Below are positions 42,536 to 51,568 of a stretch of DNA of 64,000 nt, one piece after another. Within the stretch, counting starts at the first letter, position 1. Every line of letters starts with the position of its first letter. Made by a program: the position numbers and the translations under genes. The notes under the pieces are model-generated. The model did no database searches, was not told the origin of the DNA, and saw nothing but the letters and a program-made list of their open reading frames with translations. Origin of the DNA: an uncultured Flavobacteriaceae bacterium (GTDB lineage Bacteria; Bacteroidota; Bacteroidia; Flavobacteriales; Flavobacteriaceae); assembly GCA_905182295.1 (NCBI GenBank), contig CAJJAZ010000007.1, positions 100,175-164,174 of the forward strand. The letters run 5' to 3'.

Positions 42536-42983
42536 AATACTCTTAGAGAAATACCTCGAAGGTAAAACAACGCTCAAAGAAGAAGCACTGCTAGGTGATT
42601 TCTTTCAAATGGAGGAAGTGCCTTCCCATTTAATGCCATACAAAGACTTGTTTGCATTTTTTTCTAAGGAGCGAGAAACTGCCATAGCACCATTAAAACA
42701 ATGGGCGCCATGGAAAACGCCCAAAAACAGTCTGCGAGATTTAGAAAAGCAGTGGTGGCATTCAAAGTGGACTAATGTTGCGGTTGTACTAATCCTTTTC
42801 GCAGGTTCTTTCTTCTCTGGGAGACAATATTACCAGAAAAAACAAGCAGAAATTGCTTACAATCAAACACTATCCGCTTTTTCTCTACTTGCACAGAACT
42901 ATCAGAAGGCTACCGCTTCTGCCGTTTATTTAAATGAATTCGAACAAGCAAAAACAAAAATTTATAACCCTAATAACAAATAG
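42510..42983 (+). CDS. Single-span membrane protein, probable anti-sigma factor
   Basis: A 157-residue protein with one membrane segment at about residues 89-107 (WTNVAVVLILFAGSFFSG). The cytosolic N-terminal part has LLEKYLEGKTTLKEEALLGDFFQ, a pattern common in Bacteroidota proteins encoded after ECF sigma genes. The periplasmic part is short and helical (QTLSAFSLLAQNYQKATAS). The start overlaps the sigma gene by 26 bases; ATG 42510 or ATG 42516 are both possible. The role as anti-sigma factor is inferred from position and topology. No zinc motif is present. Confidence 0.68.
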   Translation: MRMDLQKIEILLEKYLEGKTTLKEEALLGDFFQMEEVPSHLMPYKDLFAFFSKERETAIAPLKQWAPWKTPKNSLRDLEKQWWHSKWTNVAVVLILFAGSFFSGRQYYQKKQAEIAYNQTLSAFSLLAQNYQKATASAVYLNEFEQAKTKIYNPNNK

Positions 42984-42988
42984 AAACT

Positions 42989-43543
42989 ATGAAAAAAAAT
43001 TTATTAACTGCTGTATTATTGAGCGCTGTGAGCCTTGGTTTTAGCCAATCCGTTTTTGATAAATATGAAAACGAGAAGTCGGTTAGCGCCATGGTCATTA
43101 ACAAAAGTATGTTTTCCTTATTGGCTAAATTTGAAGTTGTCGCAGATGACAAAGAAACCAAAGACTTTATTGATATTGCAAAAAGCATCACAAGTTTAAA
43201 AGTTTTTACTACTACTGATAAAAAAGTAGCTGCCGCGATGGGTAATGACGTGACTAATTATTTGAAGTCCTCTAAACTCTCAGAATTAATGCGTTTTTCT
43301 GACCAAGAGGCACAAATTAAGTTTTATGTTCTCGAGGGAAGAGATGACTCACATGTAAAAGAATTATTGATGTTTGTATCAGGTGTTTCAAAGTTTGAAG
43401 ACATAGACATTAACGGTAAAACTATAGAAACGGTTCTATTGTCACTTAGTGGAGATATAGATTTAAATAAGATTAATGCGCTAATTACTAAGATGAACTT
43501 GCCGCAAGAATTAAATAAGGTGAACCAAAAGCAAAAAATCTAA
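42989..43543 (+). CDS. DUF4252 exported protein
   Basis: A 184-residue exported protein. The signal peptide is at residues 1-19 (KKNLLTAVLLSAVSLGFSQS). The mature part has SVFDKYENEKSVSAMVINKSMFSLLA and LMFVSGVSKFEDIDI, matching the DUF4252 family of Bacteroidota, whose function is unknown. It starts 5 bases after the probable anti-sigma gene and overlaps the second DUF4252 gene by one base (TAATG). The pair of DUF4252 proteins at the end of an ECF cassette suggests they are targets or sensors of that system. Confidence 0.82.
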   Translation: MKKNLLTAVLLSAVSLGFSQSVFDKYENEKSVSAMVINKSMFSLLAKFEVVADDKETKDFIDIAKSITSLKVFTTTDKKVAAAMGNDVTNYLKSSKLSELMRFSDQEAQIKFYVLEGRDDSHVKELLMFVSGVSKFEDIDINGKTIETVLLSLSGDIDLNKINALITKMNLPQELNKVNQKQKI

Positions 43544-44103
43544 TGAAAAACAATCAAATATTTCAAAAATCTCCACTTGTTTTGTTGTTATTTGTGTTCG
43601 CTATTGGTTTAGTATCCTGTAGTTCAGAGCCTACTTTACAATCCTATTTTGTAGAAAAATCTGAAGACCCTAACTTTATAAGCCTTACCCTTCCAGCTTC
43701 CATCTTAAATATAGCGGTAGATTCCTTGGAGGCGGATCAAAAAGAAGCTTTGGCGACATTAAAAAAGCTCAATGTACTCGTATTTAGAAATACCCAAAAA
43801 GATCCATCTGTATTTGATATGGAATCTAAAACTGTAGTAAAGATTCTTTCTACGAGCAGCTACACGGAACTTATGAAGCTCAAGGCAGAAGCCTACCAAG
43901 GGTCTGTTTCCTATTTGGGTTCTGAAGAGGCTTTAAAAGAGCTTATTGTGTATGCCAAAGGTGGTGAAGAAGGTTTTGTCCTAATTAGGGTCATGGGAGA
44001 CGGTATGAATCCTAAATATCTGAAGCCATTTTTAGAGGCACTTCAATCTTCAAAGGCCTCAATAGATGACTTTAAAGGCTTATTGCCAGATTTAGGTTTA
44101 TAA
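43543..44103 (+). CDS. DUF4252 lipoprotein
   Basis: A 186-residue lipoprotein. The signal ends in FAIGLVSCSSEP with the lipidated Cys at about residue 26. The mature part aligns loosely with the preceding DUF4252 protein: SYFVEKSEDPNFISLTLPAS at the start and ELIVYAKGGEEGFVLIRVMGDGMNP near the end. It is thus a diverged tandem paralogue with a different anchor, one soluble in the periplasm and one on a membrane. It ends the sigma cassette and stops only three bases from the convergent purB stop codon. Confidence 0.8.
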   Translation: MKNNQIFQKSPLVLLLFVFAIGLVSCSSEPTLQSYFVEKSEDPNFISLTLPASILNIAVDSLEADQKEALATLKKLNVLVFRNTQKDPSVFDMESKTVVKILSTSSYTELMKLKAEAYQGSVSYLGSEEALKELIVYAKGGEEGFVLIRVMGDGMNPKYLKPFLEALQSSKASIDDFKGLLPDLGL

Positions 44104-44106
44104 GCA

Positions 44107-45450
44107 CTATATTCCAGTGTAATTACTAGGGCTAATCGCTTTTAATTCTTTTTTAATAGCATTGTTTACTGCTAAAGTTTCAATGAAAGCAGCAATACTA
44201 TTTTGATCAATTTTACTATTTGTCCTAGTTAAACCTTTTAGCGCCTCATAAGGATTTGGATATCCTTCTCTTCTCAGAATGGTTTGAATAGCTTCTGCTA
44301 CAACAGCCCAATTATTTTCTAGATCTTGGGCAATTTTTTCTTTGTTGATGAGTAATTTTGAGAGGCCTTTTTGTGTTGCACCAAAAGCGATCATGGTATG
44401 GGCTAAAGGAACACCTATGTTTCTTAGTACGGTACTGTCTGTAAGATCCCTCTGTAGTCTTGAAATAGGTAGTTTGGCAGATAAATGTTCAAATAATGCA
44501 TTGGCAATACCTAAATTGCCTTCTGAGTTTTCAAAATCAATAGGATTTACTTTGTGAGGCATGGCAGAAGACCCCACTTCACCAGCCTTAATTTTTTGTT
44601 TAAAATAATCCATTGAGACATAGGTCCAGAAATCTCGATCTAAGTCTATAAGAATGTTATTGATTCTTTTCATTGCGTCAAATAATGCCGCCATAGAATC
44701 GTAGTGCTCAATTTGAGTGGTAGGAAAGGAATGTGACAATCCTAGGGTTTTTTCTACAAATTGGGTGCCAAAAAGTTTCCAATCAATAGAGGGATAGGCT
44801 ACAAAATGGGCATTGTAATTCCCTGTAGCTCCCCCGAATTTGGCTCCGAAAGGAATGACTTTTAACGCTTTTAATTGATGCTCTAGCCTCACTACGAATA
44901 CCATGATCTCTTTGCCTAGCCTTGTAGGCGATGCTGGCTGGCCATGTGTTCTAGCCAACAATGGTACGTCTGACCATTCTGAGCTCATTACTTTTAGTTG
45001 GCCTATTAATGCCTCTAAAGCAGGTAAGTATTGCGTTTGCGTCGCTTCTTTTAAGGAAAGGGGTATGGCTGTATTGTTAATGTCTTGAGAAGTAAGACCA
45101 AAATGGATAAACTCTTTAAAGGACTGTAAACCAAGCGCATCAAATTTTTCTTTGATAAAATATTCAACGGCCTTTACGTCATGATTGGTAACAGATTCAA
45201 TTTTTTTAATTGCTTTAGCGTCCTGATCTTTGAAACTGGTATATATTTCTCTAAGCTTGGGATACTTGCTTTTGTCAAAGGAAACCAACTGTGGTAAAGG
45301 ACATTCACAAAGACCAATAAAGTACTCAATTTCTACAAGAACCCTGTATTTGATCAATGCAGCTTCTGAAAAATAAGGAGATAAATTTGAAACTTTACTT
45401 GAATAACGCCCATCTATAGGAGAAATGGCGTGTAATGCGTCTAGTGCCAT
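44107..45450 (-). CDS. purB: Adenylosuccinate lyase
   Basis: A 447-residue enzyme acting twice in purine synthesis, on SAICAR and on adenylosuccinate, releasing fumarate each time. The family signature is SSAMPHKVNPIDFENSEGN, with the flexible catalytic serine loop, and the catalytic His is in LARTHGQPASPT. I use ATG 45450 (MALDALHAISPIDGRY), the normal PurB N-terminus, instead of a start 7 codons upstream. It is a single-gene unit, convergent with the DUF4252 lipoprotein gene (three bases between stops) and divergent from the haem-binding protein gene. No terminator fits between the converging stops. Confidence 0.95.
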   Translation of the reverse strand: MALDALHAISPIDGRYSSKVSNLSPYFSEAALIKYRVLVEIEYFIGLCECPLPQLVSFDKSKYPKLREIYTSFKDQDAKAIKKIESVTNHDVKAVEYFIKEKFDALGLQSFKEFIHFGLTSQDINNTAIPLSLKEATQTQYLPALEALIGQLKVMSSEWSDVPLLARTHGQPASPTRLGKEIMVFVVRLEHQLKALKVIPFGAKFGGATGNYNAHFVAYPSIDWKLFGTQFVEKTLGLSHSFPTTQIEHYDSMAALFDAMKRINNILIDLDRDFWTYVSMDYFKQKIKAGEVGSSAMPHKVNPIDFENSEGNLGIANALFEHLSAKLPISRLQRDLTDSTVLRNIGVPLAHTMIAFGATQKGLSKLLINKEKIAQDLENNWAVVAEAIQTILRREGYPNPYEALKGLTRTNSKIDQNSIAAFIETLAVNNAIKKELKAISPSNYTGI

Positions 45451-45689
45451 GATAGTTTTATTAAGCGGCAAAGATATGAAAAGCTTTGTAAAGATCTTTT
45501 AGATTTAGTCTATAAGAAGTCTAATCGGGCCGTTTTTAAGTTATTTTTCTTTCTATTACGCTCTTAACCAATAGGTCTAAAAACACTTAGAAAGTGCTTC
45601 CTCAAAAATAGCGATGACTTTAGTATACATAGTGTTTTATTTCTAAGCTTAAAAATATGTATTTTTGAGTGAACGCAAAATGACAAGTC

Positions 45690-46178
45690 ATGAATAAATT
45701 TTTAAAGAAGGGGTTAATTTTTTTGGTCATTGTGTTCATTGGAATGCAGTTTTATACACCAGAAAAAAATATTTCTGAAACGTATAGTACTGCTTTTTTT
45801 GAAAATGAAACACAGCCACCTGCGCCCATTTTAGCTACACTACAAAATAAATGCTATGATTGTCATTCTAACAACACAAACTACCCTTGGTATAATAATA
45901 TTGCTCCGGTTTCTTATTGGATAGACGACCATATTTTAGATGGAAAAAAACATTTAAATTTTTCAGGCTGGACGACTTATAGCACTAAGAAAAAGGACCA
46001 TAAAATAGAAGAGCTTGTTGCCGAAGTTCAAGAAGGAGAAATGCCCCTAAAAGAATACACTTGGACCCATGGGGGTCTTACTGAAGACGAAGTCAAAGGC
46101 TTGATCGCTTGGGCGGAGCGCAACAGAGTAATTTATCAATATGCGCTCAAATACAAGAACGGTCAGTTGGCCCAATGA
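45690..46178 (+). CDS. Haem-binding domain protein
   Basis: A 162-residue protein with an N-terminal membrane anchor or signal (residues 5-20, FLKKGLIFLVIVFIGMQ) and a c-type haem site, CYDCH, at Cys55, Cys58 and His59. The stretch CYDCHSNNTNYPWYNNIAPVSYWI and later MPLKEYTWTHGGLT follow the pattern of the haem-binding domain family seen in Bacteroidota. The distal ligand may be the Met in GEMPLKEY. It is likely periplasmic and involved in electron transfer or haem sensing. It is transcribed alone, convergent with the amylase gene with only 29 bases between. Confidence 0.83.
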   Translation: MNKFLKKGLIFLVIVFIGMQFYTPEKNISETYSTAFFENETQPPAPILATLQNKCYDCHSNNTNYPWYNNIAPVSYWIDDHILDGKKHLNFSGWTTYSTKKKDHKIEELVAEVQEGEMPLKEYTWTHGGLTEDEVKGLIAWAERNRVIYQYALKYKNGQLAQ

Positions 46179-46207
46179 TTTAAGGTTGACATTTGAGCTA
46201 TATAACA

Positions 46208-47875
46208 TTAGGATTTGCTTTGTGAATGAACCTCCAAGAGTACTAGGGTATATGGAGTGTCTAAGGATACTTTTCCATCAATAACTTCAGTGGTATTTCC
46301 CGAATAAGTGTCTTTTAGCGCTTGTCCGTTTTTAAATATGGATCCTACTGAAATGTTCTTTTTTCCTTCTGGTAAATCTAGACCAATGATCACTTTGTCT
46401 TCTAGTGTGTTTTTCAGATACTCCCTTGAAAAAACATAGGGGGTTTTGCTAATATCTGTATGTTTTCCGGCACCTACAGTAATGTGATTTTCTTTGAATT
46501 GCCCAAGCTTTTGCCAGTGACGTAATAAATCTCTTTGAGTGTCAATTTCCTCCCAATTCATGAAGCTTCTCAAGGTTGCATCTCCTTCTGCACCATCAAT
46601 AGTCAAGTTTCTATTGGTTTCATCTCCGTAATAAATTTGAGATCCACCAGGGGTTAGTAATAATACATTGGCAGCCCTATAACCTTTCTCTCTTAGTTTG
46701 TCATAGGGTTGACCGTCGTCATGAGAAGTGAGGTAATTTAAAACACTTTTCCCTTTTAAAGGGCCCTGAAGCAAGCTGTCGTATTTTTTAAAAATTTCAG
46801 AATAGGGTCTATCTGCGTCATATTTTAACTCAAAATTGATCAAAGAGTGAAATCCATGACCGTAGTAGTCTACTTTTTTGTCTCCAAAATCATATTCCCT
46901 ACCTCCAGAAATACCGTAGTTATAGACCTCTCCCATTATATAGAATGGGTTGCTATCTAACGCCTTTTCAGGGTGGGTTGTTTTCCATTGATTGAAAGAC
47001 CAAGAGGCTTCTTCATAAAGCATGTCCCAAGCAGATTCTGAGGCATGCTTTACGGTGTCTACTCTAAAACCGTCTATTCCAAAGTCTTTCACATAGTCTG
47101 TGAGCCATTTAACAATATATGCCTGTGGTGTTTTAGGGTATCCGGTTCTAGAAAAATAGCGATCTAAGGAAGCTAATTCTTCTTCTAGTCTTCCTTCTTT
47201 CTCCCATTTTTCCAGTAGAAAGTTAGGCAATGAAACTTCTGCATCAGATTCTGTTAAGATGTCTGGTAAGTTTTTTACAAGGGTACAGGCTGTGGTGTTT
47301 TCATAAGAATCATACGTACAGGCAGGTGAAGTTCTCACCCAGTCTTCTGGCCACACAGGGTCTTGTTCTGTAACAGGTCCTGTATGGTTTAATACTACAT
47401 CCATCACGATTCTAATGTTGTTTGCGTGAGCCGCCTCTATCAAAGTTCTGAGTGCTGCTTCTGTGCCAAAATTAGGTTCTATAGCGGTCCAATCTTTGGT
47501 CCAATAGCCATGAAATCCATAGGTGTTTCCAGTTCCTTCATTGGTAGCTCCGTGAATTTGTTCAACGACAGGGGAGAACCAGAGTGCATTAATTCCTAAT
47601 TTAGCAAAGTATCCTTCATTTATTTTTTGTGTGATACCTGCAAAGTCACCGCCTTTGAAACCCCTCAGCACAGCGGTTTCTTTAGTTCTATTAAAGTTTA
47701 TGTCATTGGTTTTGTCACCGTTATTAAATCGGTCTGTCAATAGGAAATACATATTGGCATTCTCCCAAACAAATGGTGTATTTGAACTTTGTACTTTAAG
47801 GCTTTCTTTCTCTTTGCAGCCATTAAATAATAATAATAATAAAATAGCTGGGCAGATGAAAATAGATGGCTTCAT
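46208..47875 (-). CDS. Alpha-amylase family glycoside hydrolase, lipoprotein
   Basis: A 555-residue GH13 enzyme attached to a membrane by a lipoprotein signal (lipobox LLLLFNGC, Cys20). The TIM barrel begins near residue 40 (YFLLTDRFNNGD, a calcium-linked region). The catalytic set is complete: nucleophile Asp273 in GFRVDTVKHA, acid/base Glu316 in MGEVYN, and the third acid Asp386 in LTSHDDG, with VVLNHTG carrying the conserved His. A C-terminal beta domain covers about 470-550. It should cut alpha-1,4-glucans outside the cytoplasm. No SusC/SusD pair is beside it, so this is not a full starch-utilisation locus. Confidence 0.92.
   Translation of the reverse strand: MKPSIFICPAILLLLLFNGCKEKESLKVQSSNTPFVWENANMYFLLTDRFNNGDKTNDINFNRTKETAVLRGFKGGDFAGITQKINEGYFAKLGINALWFSPVVEQIHGATNEGTGNTYGFHGYWTKDWTAIEPNFGTEAALRTLIEAAHANNIRIVMDVVLNHTGPVTEQDPVWPEDWVRTSPACTYDSYENTTACTLVKNLPDILTESDAEVSLPNFLLEKWEKEGRLEEELASLDRYFSRTGYPKTPQAYIVKWLTDYVKDFGIDGFRVDTVKHASESAWDMLYEEASWSFNQWKTTHPEKALDSNPFYIMGEVYNYGISGGREYDFGDKKVDYYGHGFHSLINFELKYDADRPYSEIFKKYDSLLQGPLKGKSVLNYLTSHDDGQPYDKLREKGYRAANVLLLTPGGSQIYYGDETNRNLTIDGAEGDATLRSFMNWEEIDTQRDLLRHWQKLGQFKENHITVGAGKHTDISKTPYVFSREYLKNTLEDKVIIGLDLPEGKKNISVGSIFKNGQALKDTYSGNTTEVIDGKVSLDTPYTLVLLEVHSQSKS
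47828..47842. repeat. Trinucleotide repeat in the amylase signal peptide
   Basis: Five TAA units on the plus strand, read as five Leu codons (TTA) in the hydrophobic core of the lipoprotein signal. A change of unit number would keep the frame and alter the signal length. Confidence 0.6.
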
Positions 47876-47985
47876 TGACGTTGTTTAGGTAAAGCAATAT
47901 ACTAAAAAGGAATGTATTCTATGGGGATTTGATGGTGATGAAGCCACAACGGTTTAAAAGTAGTGATGAGCACTATTGATCAATA

Positions 47986-48768
47986 CTATTTTTGTCTGTT
48001 TAAAACTTTATACTCTTCATAACAGCCACTTATGGCATCTAGAATTTGAAGGTCATTGGCTGTTTTAATAAATGACTTGGAATAGTTGCAATTACTCAGT
48101 ATGTCTTGAATATCAACTTCTTCAATTTGCAGTAATGCGGTAAGTGTTTCTCTGTCAAATTTAGAAGCGAGCAGGTCTTTGATGTTGTCGTCTTCTTTCA
48201 TCTGTCTGAGTTTTCTCATTTGCTTTGGTTTCTTTCCAAACAAGTTTCTGAGAAGGTCTGCAGGATTTAAAATAGCTCCGAGTACCTTTGAAACAGATGA
48301 AGGCCTCTTATTACCTGCCTCATAACTCACGTTTAGACCAGAAATACTGTATTGAAATGCAGTGTTAACAGGTAGTTTTCTAATATCTATTTCTAAATAA
48401 CCAGTAAGTTGGTAAGGTTTTAAAACCACTTCTTCTAATGCATACGCAAGCTCTGTTAATGCTATTTTTGTATTTTGGAAAGTCATCATATCATTGGTCA
48501 CCCTAACCTTGATTGTCTTAAAACCTAAATAAGATAGGAGTAGGGTGTCATTGGCTACTGCAGGGACTGTGAAATTCCCATCTTTATTTGTGATGGTTCC
48601 TTTTATTTGAGAAAGATTAATGACGTGAACACTCTCCAAAACATCCTGTGTTTGAGCATTTATTATAGTCGCACTTATTTCATCTGACTGCGCTAAGATA
48701 GACTGAAGTCCTAGAAAAAAAATGAATGTAAAAAGGGCTATTTTGATTATTGGTGTGTTATTTCTCAT
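47986..48768 (-). CDS. Exported protein with carboxypeptidase-like regulatory domain
   Basis: A 260-residue exported protein. The signal is residues 1-26 (IALFTFIFFLGLQSILAQ). Residues about 30-115 form a CarboxypepD_reg-like beta-sandwich (ATIINAQTQDVLESVHVINL, GTITNKDGNFTVPA, LLLSYLGFKTIKV), the same fold that precedes many TonB-dependent receptors. Here no receptor barrel follows. The C-terminal 140 residues are helical and charged, with no motif I know (MRKLRQMKEDDNIKDLL). The gene is single, 37 bases before the terminator of the helicase gene. The role is unknown; surface binding or envelope structure are possible. Confidence 0.75.
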   Translation of the reverse strand: MRNNTPIIKIALFTFIFFLGLQSILAQSDEISATIINAQTQDVLESVHVINLSQIKGTITNKDGNFTVPAVANDTLLLSYLGFKTIKVRVTNDMMTFQNTKIALTELAYALEEVVLKPYQLTGYLEIDIRKLPVNTAFQYSISGLNVSYEAGNKRPSSVSKVLGAILNPADLLRNLFGKKPKQMRKLRQMKEDDNIKDLLASKFDRETLTALLQIEEVDIQDILSNCNYSKSFIKTANDLQILDAISGCYEEYKVLNRQK

Positions 48769-48810
48769 ATCTTAAGGTTGGCATAAAGATAGGATGGAAA
48801 ACAAAAAAAA

Positions 48811-48822
48811 GCGCCTTGGCGC
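48811..48822 (-). terminator. Terminator after the DEAD-box helicase gene
   Basis: A short GC stem (GCGC with GCGC around a four-base loop) flanked by eight A on one side and eight T on the other. On the minus strand the T tract follows the stem. It lies just past the helicase stop at 48847. Confidence 0.75.
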
Positions 48823-48846
48823 CTTTTTTTTAACTAAAATATATGA

Positions 48847-50775
48847 TTACATAAATCCGTTTCTTCTCTTACTTTTCTTGTTTTCTGAGAAAGGAGATCC
48901 ACCAAAGGACTTACCTCCATCCCTTGATCCTCCGTCTCCAGAACTTCTTCTTCCGGAATCAGACCTGTCTGAACTAGAAGATCTAGAAGGGCGATCAGAT
49001 CTTGAAGATCCACCACCTTTGTAGCCACCACGTTCTTTGCTTCTGAAACCGCCTCCGCCTCCAGATCCACCTTTGCTTCTGCCTTTAAAGCCTCCGCCAC
49101 CTCGGCTGGAGCCTCCACCAATTGGATTATTAGAGACCTCGACATTGACAAAGCGGCCGTCGACCTTTAGGTCTTTAAAAGTATTTAAAATAGCTTCTTC
49201 AACATTGGCTTCAGAGTTAAAGAAAGAAAAACTTTCTTTAACATCTACTTTGAAAATATCGTCTTTACCAAGATTTACAGTGTCTCTTAAAAAGTCTTTT
49301 AGGGACATCCAATCATAACCATCTTTTTCGCCAATATTAATGAAATAACGTGTAGATCCGTCTCCTCCGTAGTTTCTTGAGGCACCTCTGTCTCTAGAGT
49401 CGCCAGAATCTCTACGCTCTCCTCTTTCTGGTCTTTCTCCTCTGTCTCGATCATTTGAGTTTAAATCCTTAGCCTTATTGTAATAATTAAAGAAACGACC
49501 AAATTCAACAGAAACAATTTTTTGTACCAACGTATCCTTATCAATACCTTCTAAAATATCATTAATGGCAGGGAGGTAGTTTTCTACGTCTGCATTTACT
49601 TCTGTATCCTTGATCTTGTTTACTAAGTGGTACAGTTGGGTTTCACATATTTCTATTCCTGTTGGAATAGGTTTTGCTATAAATTTCTTTTGAATCTTGT
49701 TTTCAATGGCTTTTATCTTTCTCATTTCTGAGCGTGTGATAATAACCATAGAAGTTCCTGATTTACCTGCCCTTCCGGTTCTTCCTGAACGGTGGTTGTA
49801 TGTTTCTATTTCATCTGGAAGTTGGTAGTTAATAACATGTGTAATGTCGTCTACATCTATTCCTCTAGCCGCCACATCTGTAGCTACTAACATTTGGATT
49901 TGTTTTTTTCTAAAAGCGTTCATCACCAAATCTCTCTGGTTCTGACTTAAATCTCCGTGAAGTGCTCCTGCGTTGTATCCGTCTTCAATTAAGTTTTCAG
50001 CTACTTTTTGAGTGTCTCTTTTTGTTCTACAAAAAATCACAGAAAATATATTAGGATTGGTATCTGCCAGTCTTTTTAACACTGGGTAACGGTCCCTTCC
50101 TCCGGCTACATAATATTCATGTTGTACCGTTGTTGCTCCAGAATTTTTGGTTCCCACAGTAATTTCTTGTGGACTGTTCATGAATTTTTTAGCAATAATA
50201 GCGACTTCTTTAGGCATGGTAGCAGAAAACAACCACGTCGCTTTTTCTTTAGGTGTGTTAGATAAAATGTCTTTGATGTCCTCAAAGAACCCCATGTTTA
50301 ACATTTCATCTGCTTCATCCAATATGCAGTAATCAATTTTAGAAATGTCTACCATTCCTCTATTGATCATATCTTTCATTCTTCCAGGGGTAGCTACAAC
50401 TATTTGTGCGCCTCTCTGAATTTGTCTCGCTTGGTCTTGAATGCTCGCGCCACCGTATATGGCTACAGTATTTATACCTCTTTCATATTTTGAATAAGCT
50501 TGAATCTCCTTAGTTATTTGCAAGCAAAGTTCTCTGGTAGGAGAAAGTATTAAACCTTGTGTTGTTCTGCTTGAAGGGTCTATTCTTTGAATAAGTGGAA
50601 ATCCAAAAGCAGCTGTTTTTCCTGTACCTGTTTGTGCTAGCGCCACTAAATCTATGTGGTCTGCTAATAAAATAGGAATGGCTTTTTCTTGAACTTCTGA
50701 TGGGGTTTCAAAGCCTAAATCTTCAATAGCTTTGACTAGGGACTCCTTAAGTCCCAATTCTGAAAATGGTGTCAT
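48847..50775 (-). CDS. DEAD-box RNA helicase with Gly/Arg/Ser-rich tail
   Basis: A 642-residue ATP-dependent RNA helicase. Core motifs in order: AQTGTGKTAAF at residues 47-57, SPTRELCLQI, DEAD at 153-156, SATMP, RGIDVDDITHVINYQLP and YNHRSGRTGRAGKSG. Residues about 470-550 look like a DbpA/CsdA-type RNA-binding domain (YFINIGEKDGYDWMSLKDFLRDT). The last 90 residues are a low-complexity Gly, Ser, Arg and Asp tail with GGGG and RSKGGSGG-like blocks. It resembles DeaD/CsdA proteins that act in ribosome assembly and RNA decay, often at low temperature. A -7 promoter match at 50883-50890 implies a leader of about 100 bases. Confidence 0.93.
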   Translation of the reverse strand: MTPFSELGLKESLVKAIEDLGFETPSEVQEKAIPILLADHIDLVALAQTGTGKTAAFGFPLIQRIDPSSRTTQGLILSPTRELCLQITKEIQAYSKYERGINTVAIYGGASIQDQARQIQRGAQIVVATPGRMKDMINRGMVDISKIDYCILDEADEMLNMGFFEDIKDILSNTPKEKATWLFSATMPKEVAIIAKKFMNSPQEITVGTKNSGATTVQHEYYVAGGRDRYPVLKRLADTNPNIFSVIFCRTKRDTQKVAENLIEDGYNAGALHGDLSQNQRDLVMNAFRKKQIQMLVATDVAARGIDVDDITHVINYQLPDEIETYNHRSGRTGRAGKSGTSMVIITRSEMRKIKAIENKIQKKFIAKPIPTGIEICETQLYHLVNKIKDTEVNADVENYLPAINDILEGIDKDTLVQKIVSVEFGRFFNYYNKAKDLNSNDRDRGERPERGERRDSGDSRDRGASRNYGGDGSTRYFINIGEKDGYDWMSLKDFLRDTVNLGKDDIFKVDVKESFSFFNSEANVEEAILNTFKDLKVDGRFVNVEVSNNPIGGGSSRGGGGFKGRSKGGSGGGGGFRSKERGGYKGGGSSRSDRPSRSSSSDRSDSGRRSSGDGGSRDGGKSFGGSPFSENKKSKRRNGFM

Positions 50776-50882
50776 TTTTAAATGTTTAATCGCAAATATG
50801 TCTGTTGCATAGAGCGATTAATCTTTTACTAACCTTTTACTCAGCGCAACACATGCTATACTAGCGGCGTTATTTGAAGTTG

Positions 50883-50890
50883 CAAAATTA
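50883..50890 (-). promoter_or_regulatory. -7 element of the helicase promoter
   Basis: TAATTTTG on the minus strand matches the -7 consensus. The nearest TTTG upstream is spaced about 15 bases, less than the standard 19. If used, the mRNA leader is about 100 bases, which is long for this window. Confidence 0.45.
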
Positions 50891-50986
50891 CAAAAAATAA
50901 ACTAGCAAACCTTGAAATATAATACATATGTTATATTGCGATTTTCATTGATTTTACTAGTGTTTCAGGGTTTTTAACACAATTAT

Positions 50987-51568
50987 TTAAAACGAAAGAT
51001 CTTTTAGATAGGCAATTAATGCGCTAATCGCTTTACCTCTGTGTCCAATTTTTTGTTTTATTTCTAAGGGTAATTCCGCAAAGCTTTCGGAGTAATTTTC
51101 AGGAATAAAAATAGGGTCGTATCCAAAACCTCCAATCCCTTTTTTGCTTAATGCGATGGAACCGTGTACTTTTCCTGTAAAGTATTTTATTTCTGAGACC
51201 GTTTTTAATGCAATGGTTGTTTGGAAGTACGCCTTTCTGTCTTTGGTATTCTCAAGGGCTTTAAGCAATTTAACCATATTGCTATTTGGGGTAGCTTCAG
51301 GTCCAGAATACCGAGCAGAGTGCACGCCGGGTGCACCATTTAGCGCTGGAACAAATAATCCAGTGTCGTCGCTAAAGCAAGCTTCTTTAAAGAAATTAAA
51401 AATAGTATTTGCTTTGGTTGCTGCATTTTCTTCTAAAGTGAGATAGGGTTCAGGAATTTCTTGACTAAAAGCTACATCTTGGAGCGAAAGTATTTCAATA
51501 TTAGCAGGGAGTTGAGACTTTATTTCTGTAAACTTGTTTTGGTTGTGGGTAGCGAAAATAAGTTTCAT
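50987..51568 (-). CDS. rdgB: Non-canonical purine NTP pyrophosphatase (RdgB/HAM1)
   Basis: A 193-residue enzyme that hydrolyses dITP, XTP and ITP to the monophosphates and so keeps damaged purines out of DNA and RNA. Motifs: LIFATHNQNKFTEIK at the N-terminus (triphosphate-binding), SDDTGLFVPALNGAPGVHSARYSG in the middle (metal and base site), GFGYDPIFIPE and KIGHRGKAISAL at the C-terminus. The usual EDSGL reads DDTGL here, a conservative change. It is transcribed in the same direction as the helicase gene, about 210 bases upstream of it, and divergent from serA. Confidence 0.94.
   Translation of the reverse strand: MKLIFATHNQNKFTEIKSQLPANIEILSLQDVAFSQEIPEPYLTLEENAATKANTIFNFFKEACFSDDTGLFVPALNGAPGVHSARYSGPEATPNSNMVKLLKALENTKDRKAYFQTTIALKTVSEIKYFTGKVHGSIALSKKGIGGFGYDPIFIPENYSESFAELPLEIKQKIGHRGKAISALIAYLKDLSF

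Noticed and set aside
49037..49318. Pro- and Leu-rich plus-strand frame opposite the helicase tail
   Set aside because: Its composition is the mirror of the Gly/Arg/Ser codons of the helicase C-terminus. There is no independent evidence for a gene.
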